Part shown: one piece after another, positions 52,261-60,644 of the stretch | How the letters are laid out: the number at the start of each line of letters is the position of its first letter | Position numbering within the stretch: the first letter of the stretch is position 1 | NCBI RefSeq assembly: GCF_001953885.1 | Contig: NZ_MQUS01000001.1 | Coordinates: forward strand, 434,001 to 498,000 | DNA: 64,000 nt | Source of the DNA: Streptomyces sp. IMTB 2501 | GTDB taxonomy: Bacteria > Actinomycetota > Actinomycetes > Streptomycetales > Streptomycetaceae | Direction of reading: 5' to 3' | Notes under the pieces: model-generated | The model's input: the letters and a program-made list of their open reading frames with translations, nothing else | Database searches by the model: none | What the model was told of the DNA's origin: nothing | Made by a program: the position numbers and the translations under genes

Positions 52261-52579
52261 GGAACAGCCACAGCCCGAAGACCACCCCCGTCGCCGTCAC
52301 CGCGAAACCCAGCGCGGTGACGATCGGCCACAGACTCTCGTCGGGGAAGAACGCCACCGGCCCGGCCCCGTCCGCCACTTCCGCGTCGGTGCGATCCTGG
52401 GCCCGCGTCCCGCGGCGCCGGTACTGGATCAGACAGAAGAACGCGACCAGCGCGGCCATCCCGCACGCGACGACCAGCGCGACCGTGCCCGTCTCGTCCC
52501 CCGACCACACCCCGTACAGCGCCGCCGACCCGCCGAAGAACACCGCGACCCCGCCGAACAGCATCGCCTCCGTCCTCAC
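52196..52579 (-). CDS. ctaF: Cytochrome c oxidase subunit IV (actinobacterial type)
   Basis: A 127-aa membrane protein with about four helices: [70 protein letters not shown]. This matches actinobacterial oxidase subunit IV. The GTG at 52579 overlaps the TGA of ctaD (GTGA), so the two are translated together. Its 3' end overlaps the end of the converging cytochrome b gene by 65 bp. Confidence 0.85.
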   Translation of the reverse strand: MRTEAMLFGGVAVFFGGSAALYGVWSGDETGTVALVVACGMAALVAFFCLIQYRRRGTRAQDRTDAEVADGAGPVAFFPDESLWPIVTALGFAVTATGVVFGLWLFLIGLGILVRGVYGMVFQYAYR

Positions 52580-54258
52580 CGGGTGCCCTCCGCCTCGGCT
52601 CTGCGCACGACCTCCGGATGGTGCAGATCGAAGGCGGGCGACTCCGAGCGCACCCGGGGCAGCGCCAGGAAGTTGTGCCGCGGCGGCGGGCAGGACGTCG
52701 CCCACTCCAGGCCGCGCCCCCACCCCCACGGGTCGTCCACGGTGACCTGCTCGCCCTTGGCCGCGGTGCGCCACACGTTGTAGAGGAAGGGCAGGGTGGA
52801 GACGCCCAGCAGGAACGCGCCCGCCGACGACAGGGTGTTGAGCAGCGTGAAGCCGTCCGCGGGCAGATAGTCCGCGTACCGGCGGGGCATGCCGGCCTCG
52901 CCGAGCCAGTGCTGCACCAGGAAGGTCAGCTGGAACGCCGGGAACAGCAGCCAGAAGTGGAGTTTGCCGAGCCGCTCGTCCAGCATCTTCCCGGTGAACT
53001 TCGGCCACCAGAAGTAGAACCCGGCGAACATCGCGAACACCACCGTGCCGAACAGCACATAGTGCAGATGCGCCACGATGAAGTAGGTGTCGGTCAGATG
53101 GAAGTCCAGCGGCGGCGAGGCGATCAGCACCCCGCTCAGCCCGCCCAGCAGGAAGGACACCAGAAAGCCCAGCGACCACAGCATCGGCGTCTCGAACGAC
53201 ACCGAGCCGTGCACCATCGTGCCGATCCACGCGAAGAACTTGATACCTGTGGGCACCGCGATCAGGAACGACATCAAGGAGAAGAACGGCAGCAGCACCG
53301 CACCGGTGGCGAACATGTGGTGCGCCCACACCACCGCCGACAGCATGGTGATCGCGATGGTGGCCCCGACCATCGGCACATAGCCGAAGAGCGGCTTGCG
53401 GGAGAACACCGGCAGGATCTCCGAGACGATCCCGAAGAACGGCAGCGCCACGATGTAGACCTCCGGATGCCCGAAGAACCAGAACAGGTGCTGCCACAGC
53501 AGTGCGCCCCCGTTCGCCGCGTCGAAGACATGCGCCCCGAACTTCCGGTCCGCCTCCAGCACCAGCAGCGCCGCCGCGAGCACCGGGAACGCGGGCAGGA
53601 TCAGGATCGAGGTGAACAGCACGTTCCAGGTGAAGATCGGCATCCGGAACATCGTCATGCCCGGCGCGCGCAGGCACAGGATGGTGGCGATGAAGTTCAC
53701 CGCGGTCAGCGTCGTCGACACACCCGAGACCACCAGCCCCATCGCCCACAGGTCGCCGCCCGCGCCGGGGGAGAAGTAGGCGCTGTTCAGCGGCGCGTAG
53801 GCGAACCAGCCGAAGGCCGCCGCCCCACCGGGCACCAGAAAGCCGGAGACCACCATCAGGCCGCCGAACAGGTACATCCAGTACGACAGCGCGTTCAGCC
53901 GGGGGAACGCCAGGTCCGGCGAGCCGATCTGCAGCGGCATCACGGCGTTGGCGAACCCGGCGAACATCGGGGTCGCGAACAGCAGCATCATGATCGTGCC
54001 GTGGATCGTGAAGAACTGGTTGTAGCCCTGCTGGCTCAGGAACTGCAGGCCCGGCCGGGCGAGTTCCGCGCGCATGCCGAGGGCGAGCAGCCCGGCGAAC
54101 AGGAAGAAGCAGAACGCCGTGACCATGTAGAGCCGGCCGATCACCTTGTGGTCGGCGGTGGAGAGCCGGCGCAGGAGGGTCCGGCCGGGACGCGGGGCGG
54201 GTGCCGTGTACCGTGCGACGACATCCTTGATGTCCGAGATGTCCGATAGTTCCGTCAT
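52576..54258 (-). CDS. ctaD: Cytochrome c oxidase subunit I, orphan paralogue
   Basis: A 560-aa haem-copper oxidase catalytic subunit with 12 helices. Haem a ligands lie in FTIHGTIMM and in VAHLHYV. The copper B site and cross-linked tyrosine lie in [13 protein letters not shown], and the other copper histidines in [12 protein letters not shown]. The aa3-type pattern [13 protein letters not shown] is present. The ATG at 54258 (MTELSDISD) is preferred, though an upstream ATG at 54303 is possible. Subunits II and III are not nearby, so it must use ones encoded elsewhere. Confidence 0.92.
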   Translation of the reverse strand: MTELSDISDIKDVVARYTAPAPRPGRTLLRRLSTADHKVIGRLYMVTAFCFFLFAGLLALGMRAELARPGLQFLSQQGYNQFFTIHGTIMMLLFATPMFAGFANAVMPLQIGSPDLAFPRLNALSYWMYLFGGLMVVSGFLVPGGAAAFGWFAYAPLNSAYFSPGAGGDLWAMGLVVSGVSTTLTAVNFIATILCLRAPGMTMFRMPIFTWNVLFTSILILPAFPVLAAALLVLEADRKFGAHVFDAANGGALLWQHLFWFFGHPEVYIVALPFFGIVSEILPVFSRKPLFGYVPMVGATIAITMLSAVVWAHHMFATGAVLLPFFSLMSFLIAVPTGIKFFAWIGTMVHGSVSFETPMLWSLGFLVSFLLGGLSGVLIASPPLDFHLTDTYFIVAHLHYVLFGTVVFAMFAGFYFWWPKFTGKMLDERLGKLHFWLLFPAFQLTFLVQHWLGEAGMPRRYADYLPADGFTLLNTLSSAGAFLLGVSTLPFLYNVWRTAAKGEQVTVDDPWGWGRGLEWATSCPPPRHNFLALPRVRSESPAFDLHHPEVVRRAEAEGTR

Positions 54259-54313
54259 CGCGAGTGACGCTACCCGGCAAACTTCCGTCGGCATCAGAGC
54301 CATGCCGCCCCGA

Positions 54314-54480
54314 CGCCCCAGTCGTACGAACAGGGCCAGATTCAGTCCATCGCATCCGCCAGGAACCTCGGGGACGACCTCGTCGTCGGCGGGATCCGCT
54401 CACTGGTGGAGGAGTTCCGCGACCACCGGCCCGCCGCCCAGGTCCTGCTCACACACGTGCCGGACCCGCGCGCCTTCGGG
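54314..54480 (+). pseudogene. Glucose-1-phosphate thymidylyltransferase (RmlA-like) fragment
   Basis: The plus strand reads [20 protein letters not shown] and AAQVLLTHVPDPRAFG, the central part of the sugar nucleotidyltransferase fold. The N-terminal GGxGTRL motif and the rest are missing. It is a small remnant of a lost antibiotic-sugar or wall-sugar gene. Confidence 0.55.
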
Positions 54481-54924
54481 GCCGCCGGACTCGACGCGGT
54501 CGCGGGGCGCACCGTCCGCCGGGGGCCCGGGGATATCCGCCGGGATGGTCAACGGGCCGCCCGCGGGGGTGTGCTCGACGGTGAGCCCGATGCGCTGGGT
54601 GCCGTCCTGTCGGGCGACTCCGGCCGGGACGGTGTGGGGCCGCACCCCGCCGTCCCACTCGCCGTGGGCGACCCTGGGGCCGAAGCGCTCGACGACGACC
54701 GCGTGCATCTCCCGCAGCGGCGCGCGCCGGTGGTCTTCGAACGGCGCCGGCAGCAGGCGTCCGCTCATCCGCTCGGCCGTGTCGGGAGACTCGCACAGGT
54801 TCTTGAAGTAGCCGACGGTGTCCGAGCGTTGGAAGCCCGCGCAGGAGCGGACGCCGGAGCATCCTGTGCGGGTGAGGCTGTCGACAAGCGCGCCCTTGCG
54901 CACGGGTATGGGACCCCGTGGCAA
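54400..54924 (-). CDS. Unknown protein or coding remnant
   Basis: A 174-aa open frame with strong third-position G/C in its middle part (SDTVGYFKNLCESPDTAERM, PLREMHAVVVERFGPRVAHGEW, IGLTVEHTPAGGPLTIPADIPG), as in true genes. I do not recognise the family. The C-terminal part runs antisense into the RmlA fragment, so the gene is probably truncated or fused to unrelated sequence. No ribosome site stands out. Confidence 0.35.
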   Translation of the reverse strand: MPRGPIPVRKGALVDSLTRTGCSGVRSCAGFQRSDTVGYFKNLCESPDTAERMSGRLLPAPFEDHRRAPLREMHAVVVERFGPRVAHGEWDGGVRPHTVPAGVARQDGTQRIGLTVEHTPAGGPLTIPADIPGPPADGAPRDRVESGGPEGARVRHVCEQDLGGGPVVAELLHQ

Positions 54925-54975
54925 GGGGCCGGGCCGGGCCGGTCGGGTCAGGCGCCGTGGGCCAGCATGCGTGCG

Positions 54976-55566
54976 TCAGGCGGTGTGGGTCTTGGCCAGC
55001 AGCTCCAGGACCTCGGCCGTCGTGCCGCTCTCGCCGAGCCGCGGGAAGATCCGCTCGATGCTGTTCGCGTGCGCCACGGCGTCGGCGTCGGCCATCGCGT
55101 CGGTGGCGAAGGAGACGTGGTAGCCGTGGGCATAGGCGTCGCGGGCGGTGGACTCCACACCGATGCTGGTCGCGACGCCGGTCAGCACGATCTGGGCGAT
55201 GCCGCGGCGGCGCAGCTGGACGTCCAGGTCGGTGCCATGGAAGGCGCTCCAGTTGTGCTTGGTGACGCGGATGTCGCCGGGGTGGCCGGAGAGCTCGTCG
55301 ACGATGACGTCCCAGCCCTCGGGGAAGGCGAGGCCCCGGGGGGCCTGGCGCTCGGTGCGGCCGGGCAGGACGTCCCCGCCGTCGGCGGCGAAGGAGACGC
55401 GGACCAGGACCACGGGCAGGTTCCGGGCGCGGAAGGCGTCGGCGAGTTCGGCCGTACGCGCCACGACCTCGGGGCCGGTGTACGGCTGGGTCGGCATCGC
55501 CGTGATGCCGTTCTGCAGGTCGATCGCGACGAGGGCGGTACGGGGGTCGAGCGTGGTGAGCGACAT
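54976..55566 (-). CDS. Isochorismatase-like hydrolase lacking the catalytic cysteine
   Basis: A 196-aa protein with the isochorismatase fold. The acidic residue lies in ALVAIDLQNG and the lysine in VTKHNWSAFHGTDL. At the place where cysteine hydrolases have a cysteine, the sequence is VATSIGVESTARDA, so the residue is glycine as in EntB/PhzD isochorismatases (vinyl-ether hydrolases), not the amidase branch. The ATG at 55566 lies 7 bp after the MFS stop, the third gene of a marR-MFS-hydrolase operon. No siderophore or phenazine genes are present, so the substrate is unknown. Confidence 0.85.
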   Translation of the reverse strand: MSLTTLDPRTALVAIDLQNGITAMPTQPYTGPEVVARTAELADAFRARNLPVVLVRVSFAADGGDVLPGRTERQAPRGLAFPEGWDVIVDELSGHPGDIRVTKHNWSAFHGTDLDVQLRRRGIAQIVLTGVATSIGVESTARDAYAHGYHVSFATDAMADADAVAHANSIERIFPRLGESGTTAEVLELLAKTHTA

Positions 55567-55573
55567 GAGCCGG

Positions 55574-56980
55574 TCAGGCCTTTCCGGTGGTGGTGGGGCG
55601 TTGAGGGGTGAGCCAGCCGAGGGAACGGTCCGGCAGGGTCGTCGCCAGCAACAGGGCGGAGCCGGCGAGCATGAACAGGGCCAGGCCGTGCAGCCCGGCC
55701 GTGTCGGCGCGGTGCGGGTAGAACGCCGCGGTGGCTGCGGACGAGCCGAGCGCGCCGAGGTACGTGAAGGTCCGCAGCAGCCCGGCCGCGGAGGCGATCC
55801 GCTCCGGATCGGCCTGCCGGTACAGGGCGTTCTGCGTGGCCAGGCCGATGAGGCCCTGCGGGACGCCGAGCAGCGCGCCGATCGCGAGCACCAGCCACAG
55901 CGGACTGCCGGACCGCACCAGGAGCAGCAGCGCACAGCCCGCGATCTGCAGCACGGACCCGATGAGCAGCTTGGCGCGCACCGCCTCCCGGCGTCCGGTG
56001 AGCGTGGACACGAGCAGCGCGGTCACGGACAGCGGCAACAGGACGAGGCCGGCGGTGGAGGCGCTGAGGCCGCGTCCCTGCTCCAGCCACTGGGTGTAGC
56101 CGTACATGAAGGCGTAGGAGGTGGTGTAGGCGAGGAGTTGACGCAGGTAGGTGGCGAGGAGCGGGCCGTTGCCGCCGAGGACGCGCAGATCGACGAAGGG
56201 GTCCTCCGTCCTCAGCTCGCGTACCGCGAAAGCGGCGGCAGCGGCCGCCGACAGCGCCGGCAGATACCAGCGGTCGGCGCGCGGATGCATCAGGAACAGC
56301 ATCAGCGCGACCAGCGTCAGCGCGAACAGGGCCATGCCGGGCAGATCGACACGGCGCCGCCGGGTCGCGGACCGGGGCAGTCGCAGCGCGCCGAGCACCA
56401 GACAGGCCGCCGAGAGCGGCACGTTGACGGTGAAGACGGCGCGCCAGCCGCCCAGGCCGATCAGCAGTCCGCCGAGCGCGGGCCCGACGACGGCCACCGT
56501 CTGGTTGGCGACGGCCAGCGCGGCCAGCACCCCGGCAGGGCTGTCCTGCCCGGTGCGTTCGGCCTCGCTGCGGGTCAGCCGCATGGCCGCCGGGTACGCC
56601 GCCGACGTCCCGAAGCCCAGCAGGACGCGGGCCGCGATCAGCGCGCCCAGCGAAGGGGCGAGCACGCCGAGCAGACCGGCGACGCCGACCAGCGCCGTAC
56701 CGGCGAGGTAGAGCCGGCGGGGGCCGTACATGTCCACCAGGCGGCCGATGACGGGCTGCCCGACGGCCGTGGCCAGATAGAGCGCCGAGACCAGCCAGGC
56801 CGTCTCGGCGGGCGGGGCTCCGAAGGCGACGCCGATCGGCACCAGGGCCACGGCGATCATCGAGGAGTTGACCGGATTGAGGACCGAGCCGACGAGCATC
56901 GGCGGGATCAGCCGGCGGTCGAATCCGGCGGGGGAGGGGCGGGAGGCTTTCCCGGCGCGTGCGGCGAGCCTCGGTATCAC
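55574..56980 (-). CDS. MFS drug transporter
   Basis: A 468-aa integral membrane transporter. The GTG at 56980 overlaps the TGA of marR (GTGA). Helix 1 has LNPVNSSMIAVALVPIG, motif A is GRLVDMYGPRRLYLAG, and motif C-like sequences appear in VAVVGPALGGLLIGLGGWRAVFTVNVP. The 12-14 helices fit a DHA family exporter. Co-transcription with a MarR regulator suggests induction by a toxic or aromatic compound that it exports. Confidence 0.9.
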   Translation of the reverse strand: MIPRLAARAGKASRPSPAGFDRRLIPPMLVGSVLNPVNSSMIAVALVPIGVAFGAPPAETAWLVSALYLATAVGQPVIGRLVDMYGPRRLYLAGTALVGVAGLLGVLAPSLGALIAARVLLGFGTSAAYPAAMRLTRSEAERTGQDSPAGVLAALAVANQTVAVVGPALGGLLIGLGGWRAVFTVNVPLSAACLVLGALRLPRSATRRRRVDLPGMALFALTLVALMLFLMHPRADRWYLPALSAAAAAAFAVRELRTEDPFVDLRVLGGNGPLLATYLRQLLAYTTSYAFMYGYTQWLEQGRGLSASTAGLVLLPLSVTALLVSTLTGRREAVRAKLLIGSVLQIAGCALLLLVRSGSPLWLVLAIGALLGVPQGLIGLATQNALYRQADPERIASAAGLLRTFTYLGALGSSAATAAFYPHRADTAGLHGLALFMLAGSALLLATTLPDRSLGWLTPQRPTTTGKA

Positions 56981-57414
56981 GGCTGCGAGAGCCGTTCCAT
57001 CAGCTCCAGCGCCCTGAGCACGGTCTGCCGCTCCTCCTCGGTGTAGCGGTCCTGGAAGGCGCGGGCCAGCCACTCCTCACGCACCTGCCGGTTGCCCTCC
57101 GTCCGGGCCCGCCCGGCGTCGGTCAGCGTGACCAGCTGGCGGCGGCCGTCGTCCGGGTCGGGCGCGCGCCGGATCAGACCGTGCTGGTCCAGGGCGGCCA
57201 GCGTGGTGGCCATCGACTGCGGGCGCACGCCCTCGGCGGCGGCGAGTGCGCTGGCCGTGGCGGCGCCGTGCTTGCCGACCAGGGTGAGCGCCGACTCCTG
57301 CGACGGGCTGAGGTCGGCGTCCTGAGCGACCTCGCGGATACGACGCCGCAGCCGGCTGAACACCACGCGCAGATCGCGCGCGGCACGGGCGGCGGAGTCG
57401 GAGATGTCAGTCAT
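56977..57414 (-). CDS. MarR family transcriptional regulator
   Basis: A 145-aa winged-helix repressor. The fold reads LSPSQESALTLVGKHGAATASALAAAEGVRPQSMATTLAALDQHGLIRRAPDPDDGRRQLVTLTDAGR, with the wing DPDDGRRQ that is typical of MarR. It is the first gene of an operon with an MFS pump and an isochorismatase-like hydrolase, and probably represses it. AT-rich sequence 57440-57485 upstream is the likely promoter. Confidence 0.92.
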   Translation of the reverse strand: MTDISDSAARAARDLRVVFSRLRRRIREVAQDADLSPSQESALTLVGKHGAATASALAAAEGVRPQSMATTLAALDQHGLIRRAPDPDDGRRQLVTLTDAGRARTEGNRQVREEWLARAFQDRYTEEERQTVLRALELMERLSQP

Positions 57415-57529
57415 GCGGCCAGCGTAGGACGGACAGCAGAACCTGTCCAGCTCAGGCTGTTCAGTTTTACCTGATTAATTGTTGGGTGCGTGGCGATCGA
57501 TGGTCGCCCTTCTCGGCTACGTTGGCCCT

Positions 57530-58066
57530 GTGCGTCTGCTGATGGTCTCCGACACCCACCTGCCGAAGCGCGCCAAGCGGCTCCCGGAGCAGCTGCTGGC
57601 CGAACTCCCGCACGCGGACGTGGTGTTCCACGCCGGCGACTGGGTCGACACCGCGACCCTGGACCTGCTGGAGAGCCGCAGCCGGCGACTCATCGGGGTC
57701 TACGGCAACAACGACGGCCCGGAGCTGCGGGCCAGGCTCCCCGAGGTGGCGTACGCCGAGCTCGGCGGCCTGCGCTTCGGCGTGGTGCACGAGACCGGCC
57801 CCGCCCAGGGCCGCGAGGCCCGCTGCGCCGCCCGCTTCCCCGATCTCGACGTACTGGTCTTCGGCCACAGCCACATCCCGTGGGACACCACCGCCCCGAC
57901 CGGCCTGCGCCTGCTCAACCCCGGCTCCCCGACCGACCGCCGCCGCCAGCCCCACTGCACCTACCTGACGGCCACCGTCGCCGACGGGGCACTGACCGAG
58001 GTCACCCTGCACCGCCTGCCACAACGAGAGAGCCACAGCGGCGGGGGCCGCGCGATCATTCGGTGA
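57530..58066 (+). CDS. YfcE-type metallophosphoesterase
   Basis: A 178-aa calcineurin-like phosphodiesterase. GTG at 57530 is chosen because the protein then starts VRLLMVSDTHLPKR, the usual family opening; an ATG at 57500 is an alternative. Metal-binding motifs are all present: SDTH, FHAGDWVD, YGNND, VVHETG (in place of GHxH) and FGHSH. The family hydrolyses phosphodiesters in vitro; its cellular role is often unknown. Confidence 0.88.
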   Translation: MRLLMVSDTHLPKRAKRLPEQLLAELPHADVVFHAGDWVDTATLDLLESRSRRLIGVYGNNDGPELRARLPEVAYAELGGLRFGVVHETGPAQGREARCAARFPDLDVLVFGHSHIPWDTTAPTGLRLLNPGSPTDRRRQPHCTYLTATVADGALTEVTLHRLPQRESHSGGGRAIIR

Positions 58067-58072
58067 TGATCA

Positions 58073-58801
58073 CGCTGCTCCGCTGGACATACCGGGGCTG
58101 CTTCTCGGCGCGGTGGCTCTCCTCGCGGTGACCTGTGCCTTCACCGAGGGCGGCCGCTCCGGTCCCGGTGCCCCCGAGGTCCTGGTGGCCGCCTGTTTCG
58201 GCATCGCCGCCCTGGCGGGGCTCGCCGTGGCCGAGGTCCGGCGCGGAGACACCGCGATGGTCCCGCCGGCTCTGCTGCGCCGATGGCGTTCCTCCAGTCG
58301 CTGCGGCACCGGTCGGCGTTCCAGGCAGGCCTGACCATGCTCCCGCTGTTCACCCCGCTCGCGGTGTTCGCGCTGCTCGGCGGCCGGGTCACCAGTCGTA
58401 TCGGGGCCCGGATCCCGGCTGCCGCGGGGCTGGTGGTGGCCGCGGCCGGGCCCACCAAGCTCGCCCGGGCCACCGCTCACTCCGGCCTCGCGCTGCTGGT
58501 CCCCGCGTTCTTGTCGTGGGGAATCGGGGGCGGGTTGCTCACCCCGGCCGTGGTGGCGGCCGCGATCGCCGCCGTGCCGGGTGAGCGTGCCGGCTGGCCT
58601 CGGCTGTCAACAGCACGGCGCGGCAGGCCGGGGTGCGATGGGAATCGAGGTCGCGGGGGCGGTGGCTGGGCAGCCGGCGGTGCGGGTCGATTCCTGCGCG
58701 CATTCCATGCGGTGGCCCTCGCTCCGGCGTCTCTGTACGGGGTCGCGGCGGTGTTCGCCCTCGTCTCGCTGCCGAGGGCTCTGCCGGGTGGGCGGCGGTG
58801 A
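58073..58801 (+). pseudogene. MFS (DHA2) transporter C-terminal remnant
   Basis: The plus strand shows DIPGLLLGAVALLAVTCAF, then AACFGIAALAGLAVAEVRRGDTAMVPPALL in one frame. After frame changes it reads FQAGLTMLPLFTPLAVFALLGGRVTSRIGARIPAAAG and the last helix SLYGVAAVFALVSLP. This is the second half of a 14-helix drug exporter. The N-terminal half is gone. Confidence 0.6.
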
Positions 58802-58853
58802 CGCCCACCCGTCTGCCGGGGGCGGTGCGTCGGCGGGTGCGAGTGGTTGGTGG

Positions 58854-58880
58854 TTGATCGCGCAGTTCCCCGCGCCCCTA
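58854..58880. repeat. Dispersed Streptomyces-type intergenic repeat
   Basis: TTGATCGCGCAGTTCCCCGC followed by GCCCCTAGGG resembles a short sequence common in Streptomyces intergenic regions. It lies at the stop of the CoxG-like gene; the stop itself is within it. Confidence 0.4.
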
Positions 58881-59519
58881 GGGAGTTGCCCGTCGCCGAT
58901 GCGACATGGTTCGCCCCCTCCGGCGCAGCCGTGCCGCCAGCCCCGCCAGTACGGCGATCACCAGTGCCAGCGCCGCCGCACGCTTTGCCACCGGCAGGCC
59001 GGCCGTGCGGAGCAAGTCGAGCGGCTGCGGTTCCTCGTCGTCGTAGGCGGCCGGTTCCTCTTCGGTCGGCCCGGGGCGCGTGGCCAGCCGTTCCGCCAGG
59101 CAGTTCGCGAACTGGCCCACCAGGCGGTCACCCACCTCCGCCAGCACGCCCCGCCCGAACTGGGCCGGGCGGCCGGTCACCGTCAGGTCGGTCCGTACCG
59201 ACACCGCCGTAATGCCGTCGCGTTCGCTGAGCGTGCCGGTGACCGTCGCCCTGGCCGTGCCCTGGCCCCGGGTCTCGCGGCCGTTCGCCACGAGGACCAT
59301 CCGGTGTGCCGCCGTGTCCTGTTCGTCGAAGACCGCCGTGCCCCGGTAGGCGACGGTGACCGGGCCGACCTTGACCTTCACCGAGCCGGTCACGGTCGTA
59401 CCGTCGTAGTCCTCCACCACCGCACCCGGCAGACAGGGCGCGATCCCTTCGATGTCGAGGAGTGCGTGCCAGGCGTCGTCGACCGGGACGGGCACGGTGA
59501 ACTCGTGGTGCAGCTCCAT
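58878..59519 (-). CDS. coxG: CoxG-like SRPBCC protein with C-terminal membrane anchor
   Basis: A 213-aa protein. The first ~145 residues are the carbon-monoxide-dehydrogenase subunit G type of SRPBCC fold: FTVPVPVDDAWHALLDIEGIAPCLPGA, TVTGSVKVKVGPVTVAYRGTAVF and LAEVGDRLVGQFANCLAERL. A Glu/Pro linker leads to a membrane helix near the end (AAALALVIAVLAGLAARL) and a basic tail. CoxG is known to help recruit the dehydrogenase to the membrane. It is the last gene seen of the operon. Confidence 0.88.
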   Translation of the reverse strand: MELHHEFTVPVPVDDAWHALLDIEGIAPCLPGAVVEDYDGTTVTGSVKVKVGPVTVAYRGTAVFDEQDTAAHRMVLVANGRETRGQGTARATVTGTLSERDGITAVSVRTDLTVTGRPAQFGRGVLAEVGDRLVGQFANCLAERLATRPGPTEEEPAAYDDEEPQPLDLLRTAGLPVAKRAAALALVIAVLAGLAARLRRRGRTMSHRRRATP

Positions 59520-59540
59520 GACATGCTCCCTTCGGACGCG

Positions 59541-60644
59541 TCAGACCGCGGTCGGGTGGATGGCTCCGGCGGTGGTGGTCAGCGGTGCGCCGCTGCCGCC
59601 CCAGCGCAGGGCGACGATCTCGGCGGCGACGGAGACGGCCACCTCCTCGGGCGTACGGGCCCCGAGGTCGAGCCCGAGCGGCGAGCTCAGCCGGGACAGT
59701 TCGGCCTCGGTCAGACCGGCGTCGAGGAGCCGTGCGCGGCGCTCCTCGTGGGTGAGCCGGCTGCCCATCGCCCCGATGTAGGCGGCCGGACGCCGCAGGG
59801 CCTCCTCCAGCAGCGGCACGTCGAACTTCGGGTCGTGGGTGAGGACGCAGATCACCGTGCGGTCGTCGGTCTCCGTACCGGCGAGATAGCGGTGCGGCCA
59901 GTCGACCACGACCTCGGCGCCCGCCGGGAAGCGTTTGGGCGTGGCGAAGACCGGGCGGGCGTCGCACACGGTCACCCGGTAGCCGAGGAAGTCACCGATC
60001 CGGGCCACCGCGGCCGCGTAGTCGATCGCGCCGAAGACCAGCATGCGCGGCGGCGGTGCGAACGACTGGAGGAACACCGTGACGGTGTCCTCGCGACGCT
60101 CGCCGTGCGGACCGTAGTGTCTGAGGGCCGAGGCGCCGAGGGCGAGTTCGCCGCGCGCGTCCGCGGTGACGGCGACGTCGAGGCCCTCCGCGCCGAGTGT
60201 GCCCGCCGCCCGGTCCGGCCACACCGCGCGCGTGGCACCGCGCGGCGCGGGCCCGTCCACCACCGTGGCCACGGTCACCGGCTCGCCCGCGGTGACCGAC
60301 GCGGCGACCGCGCCGAACGCCGGGTCCGACGCGGCGGTCACCGGCCGTACCAGCAGGGTGATCTCGCCACCGCAGGTGAGGCCGACCGCGAACGCGTCCT
60401 CGTCGCTGTAGCCGAAGGTTTCCAGGCGTGGCTCGCCGCTCGCCACGACCTCCTGGGCGAGTTCGAACACCGCGCCTTCCACACAGCCCCCTGACACGCT
60501 GCCCACGACCTCGTCGTCCGGGCCCACCGCCATCGCGGCACCCGGGCCGCGCGGCGCGCTGCGGCTGACCGCGACGACCGTGGCCATACCGAACGGGACC
60601 CCGGCCGCGTGCCAGCGGGCCAGCGCCGGCAGAATCTCACGCAC
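59541..60644 (-). CDS. XdhC/CoxI family molybdenum-cofactor maturation protein
   Basis: A 367-aa protein starting at GTG with AGAGGAG upstream. The N-terminal XdhC/CoxI domain has VVAVSRSAPRGPGAAMAV and SVSGGCVEGAVFELAQEV. The C-terminal Rossmann fold has RMLVFGAIDYAAAVARIGDFLGYRVTVCDARPVF, and GAMGSRLTHEERRARL. It binds molybdenum cofactor and inserts its sulphurated form into xanthine-dehydrogenase or CO-dehydrogenase type enzymes. It overlaps the upstream VWA gene by 8 bp. Confidence 0.9.
   Translation of the reverse strand: MREILPALARWHAAGVPFGMATVVAVSRSAPRGPGAAMAVGPDDEVVGSVSGGCVEGAVFELAQEVVASGEPRLETFGYSDEDAFAVGLTCGGEITLLVRPVTAASDPAFGAVAASVTAGEPVTVATVVDGPAPRGATRAVWPDRAAGTLGAEGLDVAVTADARGELALGASALRHYGPHGERREDTVTVFLQSFAPPPRMLVFGAIDYAAAVARIGDFLGYRVTVCDARPVFATPKRFPAGAEVVVDWPHRYLAGTETDDRTVICVLTHDPKFDVPLLEEALRRPAAYIGAMGSRLTHEERRARLLDAGLTEAELSRLSSPLGLDLGARTPEEVAVSVAAEIVALRWGGSGAPLTTTAGAIHPTAV

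Noticed and set aside
52618..54249. Long plus-strand frame opposite ctaD
   Set aside because: His/Gln/Arg-rich shadow with no motif; ctaD is certain from its haem and copper ligands.
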